Shown piece by piece: positions 10,761 through 22,110 of a stretch of DNA of 64,000 nt; positions within the stretch are counted from its first letter, which is position 1, and each line of letters opens with the position of its first letter. The notes below the pieces were generated by a model, which did no database searches, was not told where the DNA came from, and saw only the letters and a program-made list of their open reading frames with translations. Source of the DNA: Orthonyx spaldingii (taxonomy: Eukaryota > Chordata > Aves > Passeriformes > Orthonychidae); NCBI GenBank assembly GCA_013397795.1, contig VZTJ01000628.1, positions 215,158 to 279,157 of the forward strand, read 5' to 3'. The position numbers were made by a program, and so were the translations under genes.

Positions 10761-10860
10761 AGATTATTGTATTCTAAGGCTAGATGGGACCATTTTGGTC
10801 ACTCAGTGGGACCATCAAGGTGCTCATCAGCTAGCCTCAATACCTTTATCCAACCTGTAA
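10761..10860 (-). mobile_element. Probable old CR1-type fragment
   Basis: GATTATTGTATTCTAAGGCT followed by AGATGGGACCATTTTGGTCA is reminiscent of the reverse complement of an ancient CR1-class 3' end (tail, then 'aaggccagaagggaccatt.tgatca'). It is diverged, and the boundary at the right is uncertain; it ends near TTTATCCAACCTG. Another ancient sauropsid repeat is possible. Confidence 0.45.
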
Positions 10861-13800
10861 TTTTTTTTTTCCGAATAAATCCAGTGTTGACTTGAAGGCT
10901 GAAAAAAAATCACAGGTAAATTGTCATGTCATCAACACATCATTGGGATATGTCACCCAGTGTCTGTCTGTGTTAACTGTAGGAGCCATATAGAGTAGGC
11001 AAGGAAAAAAAATAGTCTACTGCGTTTATTGTTGGCCTTTACTTTAGAGGGATACCGTAATCAGCATGGTTTTCATCCAATTGTCTGAGTTGTGCAGCTC
11101 CCAGAGCCCCAGAGGTTTGCTCTGCATGGTTGGTACTGTGTCTTGCCAGCACAGAAGGATGGCATGGGACACCCTTAGGCTATGGCAGGACATGTAAGAA
11201 CTTAACTGGGGCTTTTTTCAAGTTCCCTTGAAAAATACTTAAGGTGGACACAAATGGTGGGGCTTTTTCCCTCTCATAAGAAAAAAACATCTCCTAAGGC
11301 CATAGCAGGGATTGTGGCTTGAAGCAACAGTAATACAAGCTTGGTAAATATGTTCCAAGACCATTAAGTACATTTTTGCTAACAAATGTGTGCTGATCCC
11401 CATTATTTGTATTCACAGACTCGTCTACCTACAAATACAACTTAATGGTCATATATGTTACACATATTTCACTTTCTATGAGCCACAGAGGGTGTGAATC
11501 TATTACTGGTCTCACCTGGAGGCTTTGGGCTGTTAGCTTAAGATATCAAGAGTTATGAATTTAGCTTTGGAAATCCCCAGTTTCATCTGCTTTGTGTGTC
11601 AGAGGAGATTGCAGTGTGAACACAAACATGATGATGAATGAGATTTAAAACACAAGAATATTTACAGAAAGCAAAAGACTGAATAAAGGAATACAAGTGC
11701 TCCCATAGCTGTCTTTGATGATCTGTTGCACTATTCTGAACAGCAAATGTATAAGGAAAGAATAAGAAAGGACAAACCCTTTCTTTCCTTATACTACAAG
11801 TCACTAAAACAGGGACAAATAATAACAGAATGCCTCAACAGTTAATTATTGGTATACTATTAGCTGTACTTACGACATCCTGTTTACTACCCCTACATCC
11901 ATTAAATGCTTTACTTAAATGATTTATTATTCAGTTATTATTAAAATCAGCTGGAAAATGAAAAGTTGCTTCCAGATAACTCAGAGAAAGAACAGGCACA
12001 GTTAATGCAAATGCATGTGTGCAGCAGATAATTGACAGGGTTTCGGTAGGCATTGTGTGAGATGATTTGGAGCCCAGGTGGGAGGTGGGTCTGCCCTGGT
12101 TCTTCAAGCACCTTTGCAGACTCAGAAATGAGAGATTACCTGGAGTAAGGTCTTTAATGAGTTTGAGGTCTTGCCCCTGAAGTTGCTCTTCGCCCTCCAT
12201 TGACCCTCAGTTGGGAGGGAGAAGGGGTTCAAGGTACATCAGGAGCTGTGTATTAAAGAAACACCATTATTTGGTGTTGGGGAAGGAGGTTTCAGAGAGC
12301 AGAGAACGGACTGACATGGAGTACTACTTGTTACATGCAGAATTTTCTGCTTCTGGAAACAGCTGGAAGGTGTGGCTGGTGTTTGTGAACCAGGGATTAT
12401 AGCTGGTGTGAGCTGATATGACTTTAAAAAACTTTAAGTGAACATGTGGTTGTGCCAAGCTGAAAACTTAGTACAAAGGGGGAAGTAACACCTAGTCCAC
12501 ATGTCCAGTGAAGCTCAGAGGGAGTTAAAAGATATGGAAGAGCATAAGACTAAAAAATACTGTTCCAAGACACAGAGAAAATTCTATTCTCTTCCATCAG
12601 CTATCTCCCTGGTTTTTACTGTTACACGTTTTCATATGTTTACATGAAAAAATGGAAACAGTATTCAAGAAGCACCACCAGTTGAAATAGTTGACATGGT
12701 TCTTCCCATGCTCTGCACCACTGAAGAGGATCCCGGCATCCCAGAAACTAAGTCATAATGTCCCAATCCTACCCCACAGCTAGGGACTGGCTGTTGTGGC
12801 TTCTGGGTTCAGCACCAGAAGCCACAGCAGCTTATTAGCTCCTGTAATGTATTGATTGCAGATAACTGTCAGCTTAACTACTGCAGGGAAAGGAAGGGAA
12901 GGGAAGGAGCATAAAACATTTGCTTCTTGGTTAAAAACAAAAAAGAAATTACATCCTTATATGACCTTAGAAAAACTCTGCCTGTTTCCATCTCTGTCTT
13001 ACTCCCTCCAGTCAGACTTGGACTCCAACATGGTCAATACTTTGAAGGAGTAATGGTACTGTACTACAAAAAAAAGTCCATGCAGATGAATTGGATTGCT
13101 TCCCTCCATTCTTTTAGGGGTATCTAACAGAAGTTGAAGGACTTTGGTATTTTTATTTCCTGATGAAAGGACCAGAAAGCCCATCTTTCTTTCACTTACT
13201 GGTTTTGATGGGAATCTTTTGCTCTTCAGAACAGCTGGCAGGCACCAGAGCTTCACACCTTAATAACATTTTCTTTGTCAGCCTTTCACCTACTACGCTA
13301 AATGGGATACGAGCAGAAAATCCTTTGAGCAATTACAATAATAGGATAATAATAATTATTGCAGTTCCTTGCACTTACATAGTGTCTGTGAGATTAAAAT
13401 GAGATCCAGCATAATGTTACCCCTTTGAAAAGGTGTGGTCCCCTGCTAGCAGCATCACCTTGAGAAACTGCTCTCCAGGGTCTCACCTTCCTGCTCCCTT
13501 ATGTTTGATGTGGTAAAGCAGGTCTGTACTGCCACCTTCCTATTCACGTGTGTGAGCAATTGACTGCACAAATGAAGTCATGAAAGAGAATGTGAATGAG
13601 AGGAATTGGCACCATGAAGAAGTTTTTTTTCCTCTTATGCCTGTAAAAGACAGGAGGACATTAAAGGGTAATCTCTCCAGTTCAGAGGGAGCATGCTTAC
13701 ATACGATATTTTCCTTTCTTGACTGCACATCATGTTGTTCTTAGAAGTACTAGTTAAGAGAGTTAAGTGTGTGCCACCAAAAATGTAACACAGAGGTATA

Positions 13801-15787
13801 GCTTTAAGCCTGTTGATTTCTTAAGATGTGCATTACAATAATGTGCTATCTTCCTGTCTGGTACTGTCTATGAAAGTATTGTCTGCAAACTATTGGATTA
13901 TTGGCACAGTAGGTTAGCAGTTTCTGTCCACTGAAATAAAATCCCTTGGGGCTTCTTCTTGGCCCCAATAAAAGTGTTTCACATTTAACTAAAATTATAA
14001 GGTTCAATGTCAAGCTTTCAAAACTTTGTAGCTATTGTTAGTGCTGTGATGATAAGTTCCTTATGGCATGTGACCATAATAAGCTGGTGCTATAGTTTTT
14101 TCACTGAGACGAAAATAGAAAAGTGATTAAAAATCCTAGGGTTTGCTTTTTTTTTTTTTTTTTGGTGATGTAGACTAACTTTCCACATTGAGAACAGAGA
14201 ACAGTTCCAGCTTTTAGTGGGAACCTGCCCCTTTCTCCCAGCTCTCTCAGCAGACAGAGATGGAAGCATTCAAACCTGTCAGAGGACAGGAACGAAGCAG
14301 ACTATCTCCCCTGCATCTGTAGTGTGGGTGATTGAAAGAATTGTGTTTGTCACTTCCATTAATGTGGCTATCCTGATGCTTGACTTCAAGAGATAAAATA
14401 ATGGCTCAGACTTCCTAAAATCCAGGATGTACCATAATTGTGCTCCCTGTATAACCAGTTGTAACCCACAGTAGACCTCCACTGATGGCGCCTGGTTGTT
14501 GCCATTCCCAGTGCTGCACTGGATGAAATACTTTTACCACCGGCCATCATCATTGTATGAAAAGGGAATGTCAGAGGTGATACTGTAATACTTCTCTCTG
14601 TCTTCTCTTCATCCTCACCAAACAGATGTTTTGGTCCCTGATGGCTGTTTGGCTGTAATGCCCTGGAAATTGTAACATCTCAGTGTGGTCTTGAAGGATT
14701 GCAGCCAAGGTTTGTTGGAGTATCTGTCTCCACCACTCTTGTGTTTACCCTGGTAATTCCATCTCCATTTGGCTTTGCAAATGACATGAGGAGAGCAGAA
14801 AATGGCTGGCAACCCTGGCCTTCGTGGGGTCTTTTTCTCCTTCATCTACATTTCATCCAGTAGAGCCCCTACTCAGATTAATTTTTGGAGCTTGGACTGT
14901 TTTATTAGGATTGTTACTTGTGTTTCAAATGATGCGCTTGGTTGACAGAGTTTGTGCCCAAGAAAGGAGGTTTGGGATAATAGGGACAAGTCAATGAGGC
15001 TATGCTTCAGCATTTTGGGATGGTGTCTTAGGTTGAGCTGCAGAGGCAAACACATGCAAAAACATCTTACTTGGTTTCTTCCATCTGTATGTAGAGAAAG
15101 CTCTACACAATATTTAAATACCTTTAAAATGCTGGCTTTATGGGGGGAACTGTAAACCTTTAGCAGATGCTTTTCAGGAAGAGACTTAAAGGTACTTTAA
15201 GCATTGCACATCCTGGCACGGCAAATTCCAATACTTTGTTGGAAGCCTGGATGGGAGTTAATTTACCTAGACCAAGTTCTTAATTTCTGGTTGAAACTGT
15301 TGCCCAGAAGTCTGTGTAAATGTGTATAGCTGACAGAGAGCTATCCTTCTGTGCGTGTATTTTTGTACTACTTTCAGCCACTTCAATGATCAAAATACTA
15401 AATTTAGCACTCAGACAGTTTTTGGATTTGTGACAGTCTCTGAAGGACTTTGGCTTACAGTTATTCATATAGGTAGTTTTGAAAATTTATGACAGAAATA
15501 ATAACTTTGTGATAATGTTCATCCAATTGCTTATTTAGAGCACCCAGTGTGAGAACAAAAAAATGAGCAGCTAGAAATTCCCAGGGCAAAGCTTTGGTTC
15601 AGTGCTCTGCTGTCCCTCACAGGGTGGGGAAGCCAGAGATATTTCAGAGACTTAAGGCAGTTTTCATAATTTGCAGAGATGTAAAATCAAAGTGAAATTT
15701 GTCCCTGAGCAGCAACTAGTATATTTAACTGTATTTTAGGTGCTGTCCTTACATATTTCAACTTAATTATTGTTTTGTAATATTCAG
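10861..15787 (+). other. GRIA4: GRIA4 intron 2: no gene; small low-complexity runs
   Basis: AT-rich unique sequence. It includes a GGGAA-type purine stretch near 12886-12908 and a 17-T run at 14147-14163. No coding exon, RNA gene or clear mobile element was recognised. Confidence 0.75.
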
Positions 15788-15801
15788 GCACGTGCACGTG
15801 C
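15788..15801. promoter_or_regulatory. Two abutting CACGTG E-boxes in a 14-bp palindrome
   Basis: GCACGTGCACGTGC is a perfect 14-bp palindrome holding CACGTG at 15789-15794 and again at 15795-15800 with no spacer. CACGTG is the canonical E-box for MYC/MAX, USF and CLOCK/BMAL1-type bHLH factors. CpG-containing E-boxes are rare in an AT-rich intron. Regulatory use is inference only; an alternating purine-pyrimidine (Z-prone) reading is an alternative. Confidence 0.4.
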
Positions 15802-16559
15802 ACTGTAGAAGCATTTAGTGAGTCACCTCTGTCCCACTCCACATACTCACAGGATAATAGTGATTTTCAGCAGCTTGTTCTGCCCCTCTTGCTCTTCTGT
15901 CATCGTCTGTCGTGTTGCCCAGAGCACTCTCTGGATCTCAAGAGGTTACAGCAGATCACTTGGGTCTAGGCAGTAACGAGGGCACCCTGCAAAAACAAGA
16001 ACAGGCAGCTGGAGGTGGAGTCAAGTCTCAGTGAACTGCCTGATGTGTTGCCCTTCCTTCTCCCTTCCCTCCTGGGCCATCACAGCCACCAAGCTTTATG
16101 AAAGGAACCTGCCAAGTGCCAGGGATGTTTATATATATATATTTCATACTTTTTGTCATACTTGCCATCTGCTTTTTCCACATTCCTTAGTCAAAAAGAC
16201 CAACTGTGACTTGAAGGAAAGTCCTTCTGCAGAGGGGCCAGAACATGTCCTTAACATGCGTGTCTTTGAAAGAAGAGGGTTAGTGATGTGATCAAGTGTG
16301 AACAAGAGATGTGAGCACTCAGGTGTGATTTTTCAGATATGCTTGGGATGATGGTTTTGCTTTGATGTTGGTTTTTTGTTTGGGGTTTTTGGGTTTGGTT
16401 TGTTTTGTTTTATCTCAAATTCAAAACCAATAAGCAAGAATCGCCTGTATAAATCTCACAAACCTTTAAAAAAATATGAAAACTCCAAAGTGGGTGAAGG
16501 TGGGCAGAGATGGTACTTTCCAATTCAGCTGAGGCATACCAGGGCAGGTGTTGTGTTGG
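15802..16559 (+). other. GRIA4: GRIA4 intron 2: mostly featureless; GT-rich stretch at its end
   Basis: Contains a short TA repeat near 16131-16142 and a G/T-rich low-complexity stretch at about 16368-16412 with G runs (GGGG, GGG, GG) separated by T. No gene recognised. Confidence 0.7.
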
Positions 16560-16990
16560 TTTAATGCTGTTTCATGGGTCATTACCGCCCTGCGGAGGAG
16601 CTGCTGCCTCACTGCCACCGGAGATGTGTCAGTGCTCCCACCCACGCAGGGCTGTGGCAGCCACTCACTGCAGGATGCCGGCCTCTCTGCGGCTGCTGTC
16701 CCATCCCAACTGGACCTTGGGAAGGGATGTGCATGCACTTGGGTGACAGGCAGGGCAGGTTGCAGGATGGGGATGAGGTTTAGCTGGTAAAGTTGTACAA
16801 AAGCTGGGGGGGGGCTGCAGCTCTTTGAGAGTAATGGAACGAACCTGCCCTGAGATCCAGCCATATGGAGCAGTGCCCACCTATGTGGCTGCCTGCCAGG
16901 TGCTGGGCTTCAGACATGGAGCTGCCCACCTACATCCCCACAGGAGAGGATGGCCAGGCAGCAGGGCTGAAGAGGCCATCAGCATTTCTT
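16560..16990. other. GC-rich patch inside AT-rich intron
   Basis: About 430 bp markedly richer in G+C and CpG than the surrounding intron, with open frames on both strands (longest 132 codons on the minus strand) that reflect composition. No family similarity was recognised in any frame and no splice-bounded exon stands out. It could be a decayed GC-rich repeat, a lineage-specific regulatory element or unique sequence. A G8 run occurs near 16807-16814. Confidence 0.5.
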
Positions 16991-18545
16991 CCATAGAGGT
17001 AAGAGCCTAAAAATGCTGATTATCAGCTTCAGGTTTACTGCAGGGAGAGTTCTGCCATTAAAAACTCAATTGCAGCCACTAAGATGAATATAAGTGACTC
17101 CAAAAATGGGTGATTTCAGAGGGAAACTTTCAGACTTTTTAATAAGCAAGATAATTGGTGCTTGTTTGTGTTCCTTGAAATTATGTGGGTTTTTTTCTTG
17201 CTCTTCAGGGTTAATACACTGTGGCCATGTCATAAGAGCATGTCTGCTAAGTTTTTCTGAAATGCTGCCAGAGACCTGGAGATCTGCATACCTTGCTTTT
17301 AACACAGAGCGACAGCTTTGATTCATGCGTTGTGCCACTGCACAGCCAGGATTGTAAATACCGAATTTTAATTATCAGGTATATTCATAATTCATTAATA
17401 GGAGGTAGACAAATAGACCGACCTGGCTTTGCAGTGCAAGAAAGATGAATGGAGGATGGTGCATGGATAAGAGATGCTGGAGTAGAATGTGTAGAATTTT
17501 TCTTTCCTCCATTTTGTCTTGCAGCAGCTATTTTTCTTGAGCTCTCAAAGTCATTCCAAGAAGAGGGGCTGAAAATAGGACAAATACACATTCATCACAA
17601 ATGTTCAGAATTCTGAAACTGAGTTTTAAGTACAATGTGAGCTGTTGAATGCAAAAGCTACGGGATCAGCCATGATGTTGTGTCTGTTCTGTGGCAAATA
17701 TTTCTCTGGTTACTTAATAGCAATCATTTAAACTTTGTATGTATTATATAAAATAATTCTTAACCGTGTCCATTCCATTTGTTCTTGAATATATAAATTT
17801 AACTGACTTAATGATAAATAGTCCAGGAATTGCTTATCATTTTGGGTGGTATGATGGATGATATATCATAGATTTAATGACATAAAACCATGTGTGGTCT
17901 TTCTCTTGTTAACATACAATCATCTGCTTCAACAGTTATTTTTCAGGCTAAATTAAAAGTAGCATGTGAGAAGTGTAATGTATATTCAGTATATCATGTA
18001 CTCAACTGTAACTTGAGTCTAGATAGCAGAGCACACAATTGCCTAACCATCAGGCTGGCTTTGGAGAAGTAATCAGCTATAAGAAAATGATGAATACATC
18101 ATTTTAGATCATTAGAGATAATTATTATAACTAGGAGTGCCTTTAACCTGAAGGTGAATAAATGGTACCTCTGCAGTATATATGTCCATGGCTTGAAATG
18201 ACATTTTAAATTAAATATATAGTGGAAGATAGAAAATGGAAATTCTTTGTTTGTACGTAATATCCTTTTCTCTTGTGGAGGTGCCTTTGGACACTTAGGA
18301 TGAAAATGACATTTAATACAAGGTACTGTTTGTGTGGAGGCTTAGTGTCAGATATATGTTACCTTGCTCCTAAATGTGGTAGTTCTTTGACTGTCTGGAT
18401 CAGGGCTTGGCTGGGAGCCTCCATGGCCTCCACCAGTCCCCACACTTGGGTGTTGGGAGAGTCTGGGGGAACATGAACTTACAGGGCCACTAACCTATTT
18501 GACTCCAGTTTAGTTGGGAAGATAATTCACAGATTTTGAATGAAA
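16991..18545 (+). other. GRIA4: GRIA4 intron 2: no feature recognised
   Basis: AT-rich unique intronic sequence. The segment at 18395-18480 is a little more GC-rich and might be a further 5' part of the CR1 fragment that follows, but I cannot align it convincingly. Confidence 0.65.
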
Positions 18546-18640
18546 AGGTCTAGTGGAAGGTGTCCCTGCCCATGACAGGGCTTAGAATGAGACAGTCTTT
18601 CAGGCTCCTTCCAGTTCAACCCAGTCTGTGGTTCTTTCAT
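18546..18640 (+). mobile_element. CR1 LINE 3'-end fragment
   Basis: GTCTAGTGGAAGGTGTCCCT, then GCCCATGACAGGG, then CTCCTTCCAGTTCAACCCAG and a degenerate TTCTTTCAT tail follow the order of the terminal ~95 bases of CR1 elements ('ctagtggaaggtgtccctgcccatggcaggg... ccttccaacccaa... attctatg'). + orientation, 5'-truncated, moderately diverged. Confidence 0.8.
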
Positions 18641-21600
18641 TTTCTACTGATCAGGCTTTTGGTGCCTTATTTCCAGGATTGCTGTGCTGACAACACATGC
18701 TGTTCCATCAGCCAGAAAGCTAATGGGAGATGCTGTTCTCACTTTTCTGAAAAATGAGGCTGTATTTTTCTCCCAATTGAATCACCAAATGTCAAAGGCA
18801 GTTTATTTTGTCTGGAAGAAAAGGCCAGTAGGGTATCTTCTGAAGCACATAAATGGTTTCACCCCATTACAGAATCAGTAGTTTGGTGAAGTGACTTTAA
18901 CTATCAACTTCTGTTTCCATTTTTGTTTGTAAAATAAGTAAAATCAGCCCAAACCAACTTCTTTTATAGTTTCCAGGACAGCTGCAAACTTCAGAAGGAT
19001 TCAATGCTCAGCTATGTATGCTGTGTGTGCAATGGCATCTCCTAGGCAAATAGCATGGCAAAATGGCTCGAAGTCCAACTTCCAGCAGTTTATTGATGTA
19101 TGTGCCCAACACAGAAATTTCATTTTATCTAGATGTTCTCATCAGCAGTGACTGCTATTTTAAAAACTGAAAATACACAAAAAAGTTGAACAGAAGGAAA
19201 TCAATGGCATAATCATGTCAAGACATGGTCCTATTCCCCATATCTGAGAGTTTAAGGGAGCACTTTTATGCTTCAGAAAGAAATTACACCCTATCAGCTA
19301 CAAGTTATTTGTAGCCAAGCTACAAGTGAAAATAATCATTACTTTATGATCCATCCAATATGCTTTTAGCAATTGTACTTTAAAACACAAGTTACAGATG
19401 TTCTTCAAGGCTCATTCAGAGAAAGATTTCTTTTTATGCTTTTTCAAAAAAACCTGTTATGTCCAAGTCATTGCAATTACGTGTATGAGTAAAGTTGAGA
19501 TACTTCGAAATGCTTAGCTGAACAAGGCATTCAGAACATTTCATTGTTCTTCAGGGCAAAGCACAAATATTTCACAAATGGGGAAAACAAAGTGAAATAT
19601 TTGCTTGAGGCTAAGGAACCATTTGCCAGCAGGATTAGAAGGGACTAGATTCCCTCACTAGCTTCTTGACAGATGGAGCACAGTCTGAGAGCCACTTACT
19701 TATTTAGATATAGATGTAAGAAACTTCATGATGGTTGTGTTTTATGGTTGTCTTTGTTCTCTGTGAGTGCTCTGTCTGAAAAATAGGAATTTTTTTAAAG
19801 AGCAAATAAGCTATTACATGGCAATCTATTATTATGAAAATAAATTAAAAATTGTGCATACTCTCTTGTTTTTATCTTAGAGTGTTGTAATGAACAAGTT
19901 TATAGCCTTAACAATATGTTTTATTTTCCCTAGTAACAATAAAGCTGTCATTTAATTTTAGTGTGGGATATACAATTGCTAGTTGGTTTATCATCAAATT
20001 TAAGGGGTATATTCCTGGAGCATGGAGCACAGTTTTTCCCAGGAAAATTAATTCCCTGATTCTAAATGGCAAGAACAGTTACTGAGCTATTGTTTTACTA
20101 TTGTGTTTTTAACTTTCGCTTTAATAATACATTAAATAGATAGTGTAAGCGTCTCACACATTAATCTTTGCCTGAAAAAAATTCTGAAAATAATTCCTCT
20201 GTTTGGTGTTGGGCTGTTTTAAAGGAAAATTTATGTATGTGCTGATTTTTTAATAACAATTGAAGTATGGAAACAATTGTTTCCAGAGAGTGGAATGAAC
20301 TTTCAGAGTTTAAGTAATAATGGTGAAAATTAAAGTTATTTATTTCATATATTTTTTCTGCATTTTCCCAAGAAAGTTTTTAAGCAGCAGATTTAAAACG
20401 AACAAACAATGAAACAACAAACAGATGTGGTTTTTTGCATGACAAGTGGAAGTTCTATGGGACCTTTTTCTGAAGAAAAATGGGGATGCAAACAGTTTGC
20501 ATGGATTCAAGTTCAAATTAGCTGTGCACTGGCAGAGATCCATGAGTCCAAACCACTCAGAAAGACCCAGGAGCTGTAAATATAGTTGAGTGCTGGGAAA
20601 ATATTCAGGGGAATTACTCACTTCTGGACACTACTGGAGATAGGTGAATCCTTTACCTGAGGCAAAATTGTCATTCTTACTCTGGGACGTGTTTCCAGTC
20701 CTGTTTTAATTATGGACTCTTGTATGTACCACTGTGCTAAAACAAGGACAGGCTAGGCATGATTTCAAACCAATGTCTTGGGACTGCTGGGACTGACCTG
20801 AGGTGTCTTTGGACAACTGAGTGTTGTTGCCAGGAAGCGAGGACCACCTGGGAGTGCTGCTCGTGCTACTGAGCATCAGCCTCTTGTGGCTGTAGGTAAT
20901 GGTACCAGATGGAAAGATGGGAGAGGCTCAGAACCAGGGAAGCAATTTTGTGTCCAATGCAAACACCAGCACTAATGAAAGCCTCACAGGTATTTCCAGA
21001 GGAGAATGTACCCTTTCTATGCATAAACATCAAAGGATTTGTAGGGTTACTGATTAGGAACTGCAGCTTCTTTTAGTTAAAGAAGGCATGGTTAATTAAT
21101 GATTTTGCGTTCTGATTAGAAAATTAACATTGCTAATGCTGTTATTAGGTAACTGAATTTCAGTATTATAAAAGCCTTTTGAAATGCAATTTGATAGAGC
21201 ATATATCAGATTAAATTGGATTGATTATAGGAGTTTTGAAGTTGTTGATTTCTTTGAGAGCTCTGTTAACGAAGCATTATATTGTAACAGAATCCATTAA
21301 TAGCAGTGTTCTCCTTAGCTAATGGCCTATTACCCTCCATGGGTAATAAAGTAAAGACGTGAGACACCATAGCAAGCAGGGTAGGACAGAGTTACTCCAC
21401 TGTGTCCACTGCAGGTCTTCATGTACAGTTCTAATTTTGTAGTGCTGGGGGGGTCCTGTTCTCAGTCAGCTCGGGTTGGTAACACTGAGTCCCACAGAGC
21501 ACTGTCATGAAGCAAGGCCATGGCTTGGCATTGTCTGTTAGCATCAAAGGACTGGTGTGATAATACCACACGGCAGGATGGTGCAGTGGCAACGTTCTGT

Positions 21601-22048
21601 CTATTCCATGAACTAGTGAAAAAAATTGACACACTGGGATATGTGACCCTCCCAAAATGGCAGATATTACCTGCATATCCTCACCTCCCCAAACCTTTTG
21701 TTTTGCACTCTGCATATGCCAAGGCAATTTTTTACAGACTTGCTGACACGCTAGATACCTAAGTGGGCAAGATAGTATTATGGGTTTCCCACCTCCCAGG
21801 TGGAGGTAGGAGTCTTACGTCCCAGAACTAGTGAACTGATTTATTTACCTGATATCTCTATGTAAAACATACCTTTCTAAAAAGTGTAAGAGTACCTACA
21901 GACAGTTACTGCATATTTAGGGACATCATTAAATTACTAGTATAGAGTGATTCAGCTGATGGCCTTAAGAGTATTAGTGTTTTTTTCTTTTTGTTTGGAT
22001 GTTTGGCACGTTCCTTTTTTTTTTCAAGACAAACTAGTCAATAGTTGC
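18641..22048 (+). other. GRIA4: GRIA4 intron 2: no feature recognised
   Basis: AT-rich unique intronic sequence with scattered short ORFs on both strands and no recognisable gene, RNA or repeat. Confidence 0.7.
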
Positions 22049-22110
22049 ACTTAGTGGTCTTAAAGGTCTCCTCCAACAAAAAAACCCTGTGATTTTATGA
22101 TTCTGTGTAG
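22049..22110 (+). mobile_element. CR1 LINE 3'-end fragment
   Basis: CACTTAGTGGTCTTAAAGGT then CTCCTCCAAC and a GTGATTTTATGATTCTGTG tail match the CR1 terminus in + orientation. Only ~60 bp remains. The A-run inside (22078-22084) is an insertion relative to the usual form. Confidence 0.75.

Noticed and set aside
16466..16864. 132-codon minus-strand frame and overlapping plus-strand frames
   Set aside because: They coincide with the GC-rich patch, where stop codons are rarer on all frames. Mutually overlapping frames on both strands with no family similarity are a composition effect.
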